Below are positions 27,389 to 36,457 of a stretch of 64,000 nucleotides of DNA, in pieces (within the stretch, counting starts at the first letter, position 1; each line of letters opens with the position of its first letter). The DNA lies in the NCBI RefSeq assembly GCF_052055485.1, contig NZ_CP197171.1, positions 310,001 to 374,000 of the forward strand. Reading direction: 5' to 3'. Under the pieces are notes generated by a model. That model was not told where the DNA came from, ran no database searches, and saw only the letters and a list, made by a program, of their open reading frames with translations. The stretch comes from Amphibacillus sp052055485. GTDB lineage: Bacteria > Bacillota > Bacilli > Bacillales > Amphibacillaceae. A program made the position numbers and the translations under genes.

Positions 27389-28822
27389 TTACCCCCAATT
27401 TTCACCGTTAGATTTAATTAAATTGGCATACCAATAATACGAGTCTTTAGGAATACGTCTCAAATCAAGTACTTCTTCATCTGTTGTATTAATATAAACT
27501 AGACCATATCGTTTCGCCATGCCATTTCCAGTACTTAATATATCTGTGAAGGACCATGGATTGTAAGAGATAACATCACATCCATCCATAATAGCAAGAC
27601 CTACTTGATAGATCTGATCTTTTAAAAACTCAATCCGATCCTGATCATGAACCTTTCCATCATCAGTAACTTTATCGTATTTTCCTAAACCATTTTCTGT
27701 AATCATCATTGGTAATTGGTAGTGATCCCAAACATATCGAAGCATATAACGCATGGATACAGGATCAATCTCCCAATCCCAATCGGTATATTCTACATAT
27801 GGATTATGCGTTAACTGATAGAGACCTGGTACTTTGGGAAAAATTAAATTACCTTTTACTCCAGATTTATTCAACAGATATTCTTGAGGTTCTTCATCTA
27901 TTCCACAGGCCTTTGCCGTGTTTGATCGGTAACAGTTCAACGCAAAAAAGTCAATATTTGCTTGAGCAATCAATTCCATATCTCCATCTTGAATCCCTGG
28001 GTTGATGTTATTTTCTCTCCAATAGCTTTGAATGAATCCATTATATTTACGAAAAGCATATAAATCATTCCATACTTTTTCAGTTAATTCCTCTGCATTC
28101 ATTGCCGCAATCTGATCATCTGGATGAGAAGAGTAGGGATAAATTGGTACATACCCTGGAATTGGACCAATCTTTCCATCTTCAACAAGCTCATGACAAG
28201 CAACGACTGCTTTAGCATGACACATATTCATAATGTGATTTACTTTCCATTTATCTTCGAACCAAGTATCCTTATTTTTACATATACCTAGCCATTCCCC
28301 ATAGCAAATTTGCATATTTTGCTCATTAATAGAATGCCAATATTTCACGCGATCACCAAATGCTTTGAAACAAGTACGAACAAATTCATCAAATTTCTCA
28401 ATAATTCCTCGATCATACCAACCATTAAATTTTTCATCGACCCATACGGGCATATCATAGTGATATAAGGTGACGAGCGGTTCTATATTGTGTTTAATAA
28501 GTTCATTAATTAAATTATTATAAAAGTCAATACCCTTTTGATTTGGAATACCACTATCATTTGGGAAAATTCTTGGCCAAGCAATCGAAAATCGGTAGGA
28601 AGAAAAACCTGCTTCAGCCATTAGTTTGACATCCTCTTTATAACGATGATAGTGATCAGCGGCAATGGAATTATCCGTGTATGGTTTTTTCTTTTTACTA
28701 TTTAAATCAATAATTGCATCACTTCTACCATCTTCGTTTACTGCGCCTTCTACTTGCCATGCGGAACTAGATGCTCCCCACATAAATTTTTTTGGAAAAA
28801 TTGGATCGTGTGTATAATGCAA
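27389..28822 (-). CDS. 6-phospho-beta-glucosidase, GH1
   Basis: The 477-residue protein is full length for GH1: FMWGASSSAWQVEGA at the start, SYRFSIAWPRIFP, the acid/base region SINEQNMQICYGEW and the nucleophile in MMITENGLG. It cleaves the phosphorylated glucoside delivered by the neighbouring PTS into glucose-6-phosphate and an aglycone. The acid/base neighbourhood reads NEQN where many GH1 enzymes have NEP or NEIN, so its preferred aglycone may differ. It is the first enzyme gene after the broken regulator. Confidence 0.93.
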   Translation of the reverse strand: MHYTHDPIFPKKFMWGASSSAWQVEGAVNEDGRSDAIIDLNSKKKKPYTDNSIAADHYHRYKEDVKLMAEAGFSSYRFSIAWPRIFPNDSGIPNQKGIDFYNNLINELIKHNIEPLVTLYHYDMPVWVDEKFNGWYDRGIIEKFDEFVRTCFKAFGDRVKYWHSINEQNMQICYGEWLGICKNKDTWFEDKWKVNHIMNMCHAKAVVACHELVEDGKIGPIPGYVPIYPYSSHPDDQIAAMNAEELTEKVWNDLYAFRKYNGFIQSYWRENNINPGIQDGDMELIAQANIDFFALNCYRSNTAKACGIDEEPQEYLLNKSGVKGNLIFPKVPGLYQLTHNPYVEYTDWDWEIDPVSMRYMLRYVWDHYQLPMMITENGLGKYDKVTDDGKVHDQDRIEFLKDQIYQVGLAIMDGCDVISYNPWSFTDILSTGNGMAKRYGLVYINTTDEEVLDLRRIPKDSYYWYANLIKSNGENWG

Positions 28823-28841
28823 AATAATTCCCTCCTAATTA

Positions 28842-29624
28842 TTAGTTAAATGCTTGCGTGTATGTGCTATAAAGAATGTCAAGCATATAGTTGACACCAT
28901 ATTTCCCATACACATTTGTCCCGCTTACTGATTTATCTGTTGCACTCAAGTGATAAATTTTGTCATACCACTTATTGAAAATAAAATCCCTTCGTAATGT
29001 AATTAAGGTTTTTTGCGCATCACTATTCGCAATCAGTGGATAAGATGCATAGGCAAACGTCCCTGTATTTGAAATTGTAATGACAAAATCATTTTCATTT
29101 TAATCTTGTAACAGTTCGTTATCAGAATACAGTTCAGAAACTAGATGGATCACTTTTTTATTAAAAATCATCGATTGTTGAAATTCTCGAACAAATCCTG
29201 CTGAAGTGCCAGTCGTCAAGAATATTGTTCTCTGGCTGTCTTTAATCTGTTTTGCAATATGATAGACCTCATGTGTATCCATTCTTTGATTAAGTTCGAT
29301 AATCATATCATTTATTTCAGCTGTTAATGATTGTCTGAAATGGCCCTGTTTCGCATATTTCATATAAGATTGATGCCGATCATCGTAGGTTGAAAACTCA
29401 TTCTTTAAATCTAAAAAGTTTTCATAACCAATGGACTTGCAAAATCTTCTTACACTAGATCGCGATACATAGCAGGCAATAGATACATCATAAATATTTA
29501 GTTTGTCTAGCTCGTGATAGTGATCCAGAAAATAGTGAGCCAAAACATAATTTGAATCATCTTTATCATTTTCATTAATAATCGAAAATAAAGAATGTAA
29601 AAGACTTAGACGATTTGCCTTCAA
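28842..29624 (-). pseudogene. RpiR-family regulator with an in-frame stop in the middle
   Basis: From TTG 29624 (good AAGGAGGGG site) the frame encodes an RpiR helix-turn-helix (DVSIACYVSRSSVRRFCKSI) and the start of the SIS domain (TIFLTTGTSAGFVREF), then TAA at 29102-29100. The same frame continues without a shift as NENDFVITISNTGTFAYASY and on to IYHLSATDKS and LYSTYTQAFN, stopping at 28842. The total of 260 codons is the normal length of this family. A TTA-to-TAA change would explain it. The N-terminal 174 residues could still bind DNA but would lack most of the sugar-phosphate-sensing domain. Confidence 0.85.
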
Positions 29625-29685
29625 TAATAACCCCTCCTTATATTCATATTAACTATGCTTTGCAATTTCTTCACCATTTAACCTC

Positions 29686-29707
29686 ATTATAAATAAAGCG
29701 ATTACAT
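29686..29707 (-). promoter_or_regulatory. -10 box and CcpA cre site of the beta-glucoside operon
   Basis: TATAAT lies at 29691-29686 on the minus strand. ATGTAATCGCTTTAT at 29707-29693 differs from the cre consensus at one position and lies between -35 and -10, so CcpA would block transcription when glucose is present. No convincing -35 hexamer is visible. Confidence 0.5.
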
Positions 29708-29739
29708 TGTGCGTTCCAGAAATTGAAACCCCTTCGATA

Positions 29740-29768
29740 GGGTCTGTCACCACCGAAATTATGTTGAA
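29740..29768. repeat. GGTGCCTGTCACC-type repeat, right of the beta-glucoside operon
   Basis: GGGTCTGTCACCACC followed by GAAATTATGTTGAA matches 25865-25895 in the same orientation. The two copies bracket the PTS-glucosidase-RpiR unit. Confidence 0.5.
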
Positions 29769-29769
29769 T

Positions 29770-30119
29770 AAATAGGTTTGTGAATTTTGTGAGTATTGGA
29801 CTGTATTTTATTTTTTTGAGTAGTGAAACTCAAAAAATAGGCGAGGAGGAAGAGTTAAAAATGGATAAAGTTTTATTTAAAGAAATCGGGTTTATTTGTT
29901 ATTCTAACTATAAGTTTTCATCTAGTTGTATACACTGATTGTTTTTCAAGCTATCGACCTTTTTTTAAAGTTTTTCTAAATTGTTGAAGATACAAGGAAA
30001 CATTTTGAGAAAGTAAAAACCCAACTAAATTTAAAACAGTTAGGCTTCAAAGTATTTAAATTATCTAAAATATTACAATTTAACCATTTATTTAACACAA
30101 TATAAAATAAAACTTCAAC
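29770..30119. other. Gene-free stretch
   Basis: Very AT-rich DNA between the repeat at 29740 and element B. A 25-codon frame near 29861 has no supporting features. I see nothing else. Confidence 0.4.
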
Positions 30120-30327
30120 CAGTGGGAATTAAGCTTACAGGATGTAGGTCATGTAGATGGTTTTTGTGGGACGAGTAATCGCAGTCCCGGGATGTGACGA
30201 TTCTAGTCTATGTTCGCCTTCTCCCACGATTATAAGGAACACAAGCTAACGTCTTCAGATCCTATGAAAACGCTTATGTGACCAACGTCGTATTGGCACG
30301 AGTTTTACGGACGGTTATCTGTGATAA
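30120..30327. repeat. Dispersed element, copy B (about 208 bp, most complete)
   Basis: It opens with CAGTGGGAATTAAGCTTAC, contains GGGACGAGTAATCGCA, and ends GAGTTTTACGGACGGTTATC plus TGTGATAAA. Copy D shares both the opening and the end; A and C share the end. There are no clear terminal inverted repeats and no coding frame. Confidence 0.65.
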
Positions 30328-30424
30328 ACCTTTATTGATCGAATTTTATCTAGATATTAGTGGAAACTTCCTACTCGAAAGTATAATGGCGAAAATCTTA
30401 CCGAAAAATGAATAAAAATTATTT

Positions 30425-30465
30425 ATAAAACCACCTAGTCAGCGTTTTTGATTAGGTGGTTTTAT
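30425..30465 (-). terminator. Intrinsic terminator after the aldo/keto reductase
   Basis: ATAAAACCACCTA and TAGGTGGTTTTAT pair perfectly over 13 bases and carry A/T runs on both sides. It ends the minus-strand gene 30558-31406. Confidence 0.75.
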
Positions 30466-30557
30466 AGATCTATTCAATAATTTTCCGAAAAAATTCGCTT
30501 TTGAACACGTACTTAAAACTCCAAATAAGAGCCATTCCATTCATCATGCAGTCTTCC

Positions 30558-31406
30558 TTACCACACAGTCAGTGGTTGGCTAGTCTTTGGTTTTGGATAA
30601 ATCGTATCTATCTTGGCCAAATCTTCTTCTGCTAACTCAATCCTTGTAGATTTCACATTATTTATAACATGATCCACGTTGCTAGATTGTGGAATAGCAA
30701 TGGTTTGTTCATTACGAATACACCATGCTAATAGAACCTGAAACACATCTGCATTATATTTGTTCGCCATATCGATTAAAACTTTTTGCTTTGTTAAATC
30801 ATTACCTAAACGATCGCCCCTTGCGACAGGGGTGTAGGCCATTAATGGTATATTGTTTTCTTCCATCAGCGGAACTAAATCAAAATCGATGCCTCGATCT
30901 GCTAAGTTATAACAGACTTGATTCGTCGCACAGTGATGACCATTGGGTAGTTTCAATAATGCCGTCATATCATTGACATCAAAATTAGACACACCCCAAG
31001 CTTTGATTTTCCCTTGTATTTTAGCTTGTTGCAATGCTTCTATCGTTTCTTCTATTGAAATACTACTTTTCCAATGAAGTAAATATAGATCTAAATAATC
31101 GGTTTGCAATCGTTTTAAAGACTGATCTAAACTGATGGGTAGTTGTTTTTTTGAAGCATGATTAGGAAGTACTTTTGACACAAGGAATAAATCATCTCTT
31201 TTATAAGGTTTAATAGCATGTCCTACTAAACTTTCCGAATTTCCATTACCATACATCTCTGCCGTATCAATCACTTGAGCACCATGTTCAAGACCAGCTC
31301 TAATCGCTTCTACTTCTTGATCAAATTTTCTTGGCTCATCTCCCATATTCCAAGTCCCTAGACCGATCGGTGGAACTTCCCTTCCAGCCATTTTTACTGT
31401 TTTCAT
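30558..31406 (-). CDS. Aldo/keto reductase
   Basis: The protein of about 282 residues has the AKR signature: GLGTWNMG, Asp/Tyr of the tetrad in IDTAEMYGNGNSE, Lys in LVSKVLPNH, His in YLLHWKSS, and the NADPH-site block IAIPQSSNVDHV. It reduces aldehydes or ketones with NAD(P)H; the substrate is not predictable. I place the start at ATG 31406 behind GGGAAGTGG. It faces the same way as the SDR gene upstream but a 21-bp repeat array lies between them. Confidence 0.9.
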   Translation of the reverse strand: MKTVKMAGREVPPIGLGTWNMGDEPRKFDQEVEAIRAGLEHGAQVIDTAEMYGNGNSESLVGHAIKPYKRDDLFLVSKVLPNHASKKQLPISLDQSLKRLQTDYLDLYLLHWKSSISIEETIEALQQAKIQGKIKAWGVSNFDVNDMTALLKLPNGHHCATNQVCYNLADRGIDFDLVPLMEENNIPLMAYTPVARGDRLGNDLTKQKVLIDMANKYNADVFQVLLAWCIRNEQTIAIPQSSNVDHVINNVKSTRIELAEEDLAKIDTIYPKPKTSQPLTVW

Positions 31407-31550
31407 TATATCCACTTCCCTTCTCAAATGGTTTTATTTTTTAAAAGTCATTCCAATCATAATGATTGTCATTCTAATGAGAGCGCTTGAATACATTCGA
31501 ATAGGAATTTATCATCTGAAACGGCTAGCTATGGACATCCTTTTGCTAGT

Positions 31551-31637
31551 TCCGAACATAGAACCACTAGTTACGAGCATAGACATACCACTTCCGAGCA
31601 TAAACCATTTTGTTCTGAACATAGACATAACATTAAA
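31551..31637. repeat. 21-bp tandem repeat array
   Basis: GAACATAGA/GAGCATAGA-type cores start at 31554, 31575, 31596 and 31617, exactly 21 bases apart. The units are degenerate between cores. It lies between the SDR and aldo/keto reductase genes. Confidence 0.65.
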
Positions 31638-31663
31638 GGAGCTGCCATTTTGCAACAGCTCCA
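31638..31663 (-). terminator. Possible terminator of the SDR gene
   Basis: GGAGCTG (31638-31644) and CAGCTCC (31656-31662) pair around 11 bases; on the minus strand the T tract is short (TTTAATG), so efficiency is doubtful. Confidence 0.4.
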
Positions 31664-31752
31664 TGAATTCACTCACTCCTGTCAACCCATTAACATCTAT
31701 GCAAGTCCCCCATATTTTCGCGAACTGCTTTACTGTAGATAAAAATTTTACC

Positions 31753-32499
31753 TCACCACGGTTGATCTGTTGGTCCCACGGTAAATTCATTCACATTGAC
31801 ATCTTCAGGTTGGTTGATAGCGAATTCTACAATGTTGGCTACACGATCTGGAGTAATACCGTATTTCTTATAAAGTTCTGTTGCCCTTTCTAAAGTATCC
31901 TTATCGGTAATGGTCTCCAATAATTCTGTATTAATAGCTGCTGGATATATAGTTGCTGTACGAATATTGGTTCCTTCCTGTGCCGATTCCATTCGAAGAA
32001 CTTCCATTAAGTCACGTACCGCCCATTTCGTTGCACCATAAACGGCTCCACCAGGATAAGCTTTTAAGCCCGCTACAGAAGAAGTTGTAATCACATGTCC
32101 AGACTTTTGTTCAATAAACGTTGGTAACACCGCAGCAATTCCGTTTAAAACACCTTTAATATTAACATCAACCATACTGTTCCATTCATCTACTTTTAAT
32201 TCAGATAAAGGTGAATTAGGCATCAGTCCCGCATTTAAAAAGATAACATCTACTCCGCCAAAATGTTCTTTTGCTGCACTGACAAGTTCTTGATTGTCTT
32301 TTGGATTGACAACATCCGTGACCTTATAAATAGCTTCTCCGTCTTCATTTTTGATGGCTTCAACTAGCTCTTTTAACTTGTCCTCACGACGTGCGCCTAA
32401 GACCACTTTTGCACCTTTTGAAGCTAATAATTTTGCGGTAGCTTCACCAATGCCTGAAGAAGCTCCTGTAATAATAACGACTTTGTCTTTAACTGTCAT
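31753..32499 (-). CDS. Short-chain dehydrogenase/reductase
   Basis: The 248-residue protein has the SDR motifs GASSGIGEA (cofactor), NAGLMPNSPL, and the catalytic Ser-Tyr-Lys in TTSSVAGLKAYPGGAVYGAT followed by K. It is of the classical type, near YdfG/serine-dehydrogenase-like oxidoreductases. The substrate is unknown. It is a single gene with a plain ribosome site. Confidence 0.92.
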   Translation of the reverse strand: MTVKDKVVIITGASSGIGEATAKLLASKGAKVVLGARREDKLKELVEAIKNEDGEAIYKVTDVVNPKDNQELVSAAKEHFGGVDVIFLNAGLMPNSPLSELKVDEWNSMVDVNIKGVLNGIAAVLPTFIEQKSGHVITTSSVAGLKAYPGGAVYGATKWAVRDLMEVLRMESAQEGTNIRTATIYPAAINTELLETITDKDTLERATELYKKYGITPDRVANIVEFAINQPEDVNVNEFTVGPTDQPW

Positions 32500-32680
32500 A
32501 CGGTGATCTCTCCTTTATTTTTGATAGCTACACTATATACACCCTTAAGTTAACTTGAGGGCAAGGATTTAGGTTTTTATTCGTTTATCAATTCAGGAAT
32601 TAAGCAAAATATGCCCAAAGGTTTCTTTCAAAAGGAATTTGTCTATTCTGTGAGATCTATAAACAGAAAAAAATAAGCGG

Positions 32681-33616
32681 TTATTTTCTATCAGCCCAAG
32701 CCTCTGCAACGGTCAACAACTCCTTGGCTGACTTGGAATCGATGGACGTCAATAGCAAACCAGTGGAGACACATTGTATAAATCCCCATTCCCAAATTGC
32801 CTGTTTGTCTACACCTGTTAGGAAACTCAATTGTTCACACCGTTCCCTACCCACTATCACGGGCTGGTACTGATATTCTTCCGTCCACTCACGCATCAGT
32901 ACCCCTAAATCATAAGCTTTTTCATAAATAGTACCGTCTGGATCAATCAATTTATACTGATTTCCTTCAGATAAATCTTGTAAAACGTTGCCGTTATGGG
33001 CATCACCGTGAATAAGCACATGGCTTTCTGGCTCCTCATTTGCTTGCCTGGCTTGGAGAAAAAAATAGACTTGTTCAATCGTTCGACTGGAACATGGTCG
33101 ACCTGTCGTTTCCCAAGTCGGTTCGATAAAGTCGGTAAACCATGAAAAAACCTCTTTGCCATTGGGCAAGCTGGTATGATAAGGAGGAACAGACCAGGTT
33201 TTTTCTAAGGTCGAACAAATAATCTCGATTTGCTTGGAAATAGAGTGACCCGTTTCTTTTAAAGGCTTGCCAAGACGTTCTAACAAAGAAGCCTTCTTCT
33301 CACGATCATAGGCGAATAATTTTACATAACCATTACCATTTACCAACTCTAAAGCCTTTATTGCATTAGAAAAATCTACTTGACCGACGCTGTCAGGCAT
33401 CTCCAGTTTGATCACATACTTGTTTCCTTGCTTGTCGGTGGCGTTTGCCACAAAAGCAGTCGAACCACCAAATAAGGATTGCCCAACTGTAATCGCCCAT
33501 TTATTCTCCATTCCCAAAATAAGATCATCCAGTTTTGCCAGCCATTCTATCCCTGCTTGACCAGCGGCAGTAGCTCTGCTAATCACAAGTGGCGGGATTT
33601 CTCTTTTCTGTCTCAT
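32681..33616 (-). CDS. Aminoglycoside-phosphotransferase-fold kinase
   Basis: The 311-residue protein has the APH kinase loop HGDAHNGNVL and the metal-binding LIDPDG, plus an N-terminal lobe with GGSTAFVANATDKQG and VIKLEMPD. APH-fold proteins phosphorylate small molecules, including antibiotics and sugars. Its start overlaps the stop of a nucleoside hydrolase by 4 bases, so the pair is translationally coupled. Phosphorylating a product of nucleoside cleavage is conceivable, but antibiotic resistance cannot be excluded. Confidence 0.8.
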   Translation of the reverse strand: MRQKREIPPLVISRATAAGQAGIEWLAKLDDLILGMENKWAITVGQSLFGGSTAFVANATDKQGNKYVIKLEMPDSVGQVDFSNAIKALELVNGNGYVKLFAYDREKKASLLERLGKPLKETGHSISKQIEIICSTLEKTWSVPPYHTSLPNGKEVFSWFTDFIEPTWETTGRPCSSRTIEQVYFFLQARQANEEPESHVLIHGDAHNGNVLQDLSEGNQYKLIDPDGTIYEKAYDLGVLMREWTEEYQYQPVIVGRERCEQLSFLTGVDKQAIWEWGFIQCVSTGLLLTSIDSKSAKELLTVAEAWADRK

Positions 33617-34500
33617 ACCGCTTTATTTATTGTAGCGAACAATATGCGATAGAAAGCTTCTTTATCTACCGTTCTTGCGATGTCTACACATCCTTCTCTA
33701 CTTGGTGTAAAAGTCGTGGCACCCATCGATTGTTCCTTCTTTGTTTCAACGGTTACAAAGCCTCTTTCAAATTGGCATATTTCCGGATGAAAAAGGGACA
33801 CGGCTGCTAAAGGATCATGCAATGTTAATTGTTTGGCGCTCTCTAACCAAGCATTGCCAAAGTCAAGGACAGCCTGGATTAAGGGTGATTTAGTCTGAAG
33901 CCATTCATTGGCTCGTTCCGCTTCAATCGTTAGCATTTCCGTTACCTCAAGTGGTATGACCTTGTGAACCTTTACTTTTGAAGCAAAGACAATTTTTGCT
34001 GCCAATGGATCTGCCCAAGCATTCCAGTTATACCAAGGCTCAGGCAAGGGTTCATTTGCAAAATATCCATTCATTACATAAAGACCTTTTAATAGGTCTA
34101 TGGCATCCGGATAGTCACGAAATAGTGTCGCAATATTTGTCATATTGCCAATACCGATTAATACGATTTGGTGAGGATGGTCTTTAATCATTTGGTACAT
34201 GAAGGCCGGTGCGTCAGATTTTTCATAGGTGTCATGTCGCCAATGCTGTAATGCGGAAGCGCCGTCTGGAGTTGGGTATACTGGTACAGGTTGTAGTGTT
34301 GTGTCTAGACCAGCAACAATTGGAATCTCCTGCCCAACCGTTTGGCAAATCGCATGGGCAACTGCTGCCCTTTTTTCTGATTCCCCACATACCGTAGTGA
34401 TCCCCAGCAAGTGACATTGAGGTTCCATTAATAAGTACGCTAAACAGATGGCATCATCAATGTCACCACCAATATCCGTATCAAGTAATATCTTTTCCAT
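33613..34500 (-). CDS. Nucleoside hydrolase (inosine-uridine preferring type)
   Basis: The 295-residue protein has the family signature LLDTDIGGDIDDAICLAYLL, with the Asp cluster that binds calcium, and later NWNAWADPLAAKIVF and LHDPLAAVSLF, which supplies the last Asp. It splits nucleosides into base and ribose. It forms a two-gene unit with the APH-fold kinase downstream. Whether it belongs to purine salvage with the xpt locus at 41.8 kb is not shown by the sequence. Confidence 0.92.
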   Translation of the reverse strand: MEKILLDTDIGGDIDDAICLAYLLMEPQCHLLGITTVCGESEKRAAVAHAICQTVGQEIPIVAGLDTTLQPVPVYPTPDGASALQHWRHDTYEKSDAPAFMYQMIKDHPHQIVLIGIGNMTNIATLFRDYPDAIDLLKGLYVMNGYFANEPLPEPWYNWNAWADPLAAKIVFASKVKVHKVIPLEVTEMLTIEAERANEWLQTKSPLIQAVLDFGNAWLESAKQLTLHDPLAAVSLFHPEICQFERGFVTVETKKEQSMGATTFTPSREGCVDIARTVDKEAFYRILFATINKAV

Positions 34501-34627
34501 CTCATTTACCTCCTGTCATCATTAACTATTATTTAGCCAAGCGATCTTTGCAAATTCCCATGCTGCACCTCCTGAACATGTTCCTATCATTGTATCAATG
34601 AACGAAGCTTATTAAAAGTGAGCAGAA

Positions 34628-34713
34628 TTAACCCCAGCCCTTCTTCACCGCTTCTTCCGAATAGAAATTGTCGGGGATGGTCAGCTCATTGAAGCCTTCC
34701 ATAATAGTCGCTG
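34628..34713 (-). pseudogene. Short coding relic (C-terminal end of a lost gene)
   Basis: On the minus strand the frame reads ATIMEGFNELTIPDNFYSEE followed by AVKKGWG and a stop at 34628. It has the look of a genuine protein C-terminus but nothing precedes it, since the kinase gene ends at 34715. I do not recognise the family. Confidence 0.35.
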
Positions 34714-34714
34714 A

Positions 34715-35749
34715 TCATTTTACCCGTGGAAACATCAGTGATATAGTCAGCCCTAAGCCAAACACTGAGGTTGCCCCTAATTGAATAGCTAAATCAGCAG
34801 CCATCTTGCTAACTAAAAAGAGCCCCACCCCTGTTGCCTGCTTTGTATATTCACTTCTTCCCCCAGTAAAGCCCTTGTCAAATATAAAGGGTAAATCTTC
34901 TGCAGATACACCGGAACCATTATCACGAATATGTAAAATCATTTGATCATTCACTTCATCATCAACGATTTCAAAAGTTAGTATTGGTTGGTCCTGATTG
35001 TGCGAAACGTATTTTGTGCTATTAGCAATGATTTGTTCTAATATAAAAGCTAAGCCTTTGCGATCGGACAAAACCTTCATTTCTTCACCTATGAATTGGA
35101 TTTGAAAAGCAGATTCATCTATCAATGTTTGAAGGTTCTCCACTATCTCTTTACAAAAAGCTAGTATATTTAGCTGCTCAAATAGATAATCTTTATGAGC
35201 AGCCCCAAGCCTCGCAAAAAATAAAATGCGTTCGACATCTCCCAGCATTTGATCTCTAACATGAAGCATACGTTGTCTGACAAGCAGTGACATTTCATCA
35301 CTGCGGTTATCTAAAATCAACGTCATCAATGACAAAGGTTTTTTAATTTCGTGAACCCATCCTTCGATATAGTTTTCATAATCGGCGAGCTCAATGACTT
35401 GATCATTCAGTTTCGATTGATGTGATCTGATAACACTTCCCAGTCTGCGGATATATGATCCATGTATCTTGGGAGATATTTGGCATAACCTTTCTTCGTT
35501 TGTCTCAGTCGGTTCCAACAAAAAGTCCTCAAAGGCAGCTTCGATTTCTTTTTGTTTGTTAATGATCAGGAAAACAAACAATGAGATCATAGCTATAGTA
35601 AAAACAAGCATTAGCCCTACTAATAGCTTAAAGGTTTCTGGGTATGACAACCAAGCTAAAAAACTAAAGAATAGATGTGTCACAATCAAGATTAAAAACC
35701 ATTGTTTATAAGCATGAAAACAAGCATAGATTTGCTTTATCCACTTCAT
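34715..35749 (-). CDS. BceS-like intramembrane-sensing histidine kinase
   Basis: The 344-residue protein has two membrane helices (about 15-34 and 40-63) with almost no extracellular loop, the hallmark of BceS-type kinases that sense through their partner ABC transporter. Phospho-acceptor His133 lies in WVHEIKKPLSL; ATPase boxes are QIIANSTKYV, DNGSGVSAEDLPFIFDKGFT and TGVGLFLVSK. It follows the response regulator gene by 6 bases and ends the four-gene operon. Confidence 0.92.
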   Translation of the reverse strand: MKWIKQIYACFHAYKQWFLILIVTHLFFSFLAWLSYPETFKLLVGLMLVFTIAMISLFVFLIINKQKEIEAAFEDFLLEPTETNEERLCQISPKIHGSYIRRLGSVIRSHQSKLNDQVIELADYENYIEGWVHEIKKPLSLMTLILDNRSDEMSLLVRQRMLHVRDQMLGDVERILFFARLGAAHKDYLFEQLNILAFCKEIVENLQTLIDESAFQIQFIGEEMKVLSDRKGLAFILEQIIANSTKYVSHNQDQPILTFEIVDDEVNDQMILHIRDNGSGVSAEDLPFIFDKGFTGGRSEYTKQATGVGLFLVSKMAADLAIQLGATSVFGLGLTISLMFPRVK

Positions 35750-35755
35750 CGTTTG

Positions 35756-36421
35756 TTACCTCCTCAATCGATACCCTTGACCTCTTATCGTCTCAATTTG
35801 ATGCTCCAAGCCCACTTGTCGTAGTGTTTTTCGCAAACGGGTCAGATTGACTTGAAGTGCATTTTCATCTATATATTGGTCCGTTCCCCATAAGCGTTCA
35901 CTCAGTGTAGATTTAGATACAATCTCAGCCCTACTCTCTACTAATGCCAATAAAATTTTACCTTCATTAGCTGATAATAATAACGATTTGGATCCCTTAT
36001 ATAAAGTAAAGGTATTCGGATCGAGTGAAAAATCGCCACCATTGATTAAATCGGGATGACCTTCAAACCTTCTGAGCAAGTTTCGAATCCGTGCTAATAA
36101 CCTGTTTCGATGACATGGTTTTGTGAGATAATCATCTGCACCTAAATCGAGGCCATGTAATTCATCCTGCAACTTATCTCTAGAGGTTAGAATCAATATC
36201 GGACCGATTCCCCTTGCTTTTAACTGTTTGCAAATTTCAAAGCCTGACTGTTCTGGTAAATTGATGTCTAACAAAACTAGATCTGGCGCCAAAGTAACGA
36301 TGTGAGTCATGATATGATTAAAATCTGTAATGGCGGCTACTTCAAACCCCGCCTTTTGCAAAATATCGATTAACTCTTCTCTCATCAATGGTTCATCTTC
36401 AACAATGATAATCTTCGCCAC
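35756..36421 (-). CDS. BceR-like OmpR-family response regulator
   Basis: The protein has the acidic pair in VEDEP, phospho-acceptor Asp in LLDINLPEQSG, Lys in YLTKPCH and a winged-helix DNA-binding domain ending TIRGQGYRLRR. I prefer the GTG start at 36421 since AAGGGG lies 7 bases upstream; an ATG at 36439 is possible. Phosphorylated by the BceS-like kinase, it should activate the ABC genes through the palindrome at 39501-39517. Confidence 0.9.
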   Translation of the reverse strand: MAKIIIVEDEPLMREELIDILQKAGFEVAAITDFNHIMTHIVTLAPDLVLLDINLPEQSGFEICKQLKARGIGPILILTSRDKLQDELHGLDLGADDYLTKPCHRNRLLARIRNLLRRFEGHPDLINGGDFSLDPNTFTLYKGSKSLLLSANEGKILLALVESRAEIVSKSTLSERLWGTDQYIDENALQVNLTRLRKTLRQVGLEHQIETIRGQGYRLRR

Positions 36422-36457
36422 TTGAGCACCCCTTTCCATATCACATTTTGCACTTCT

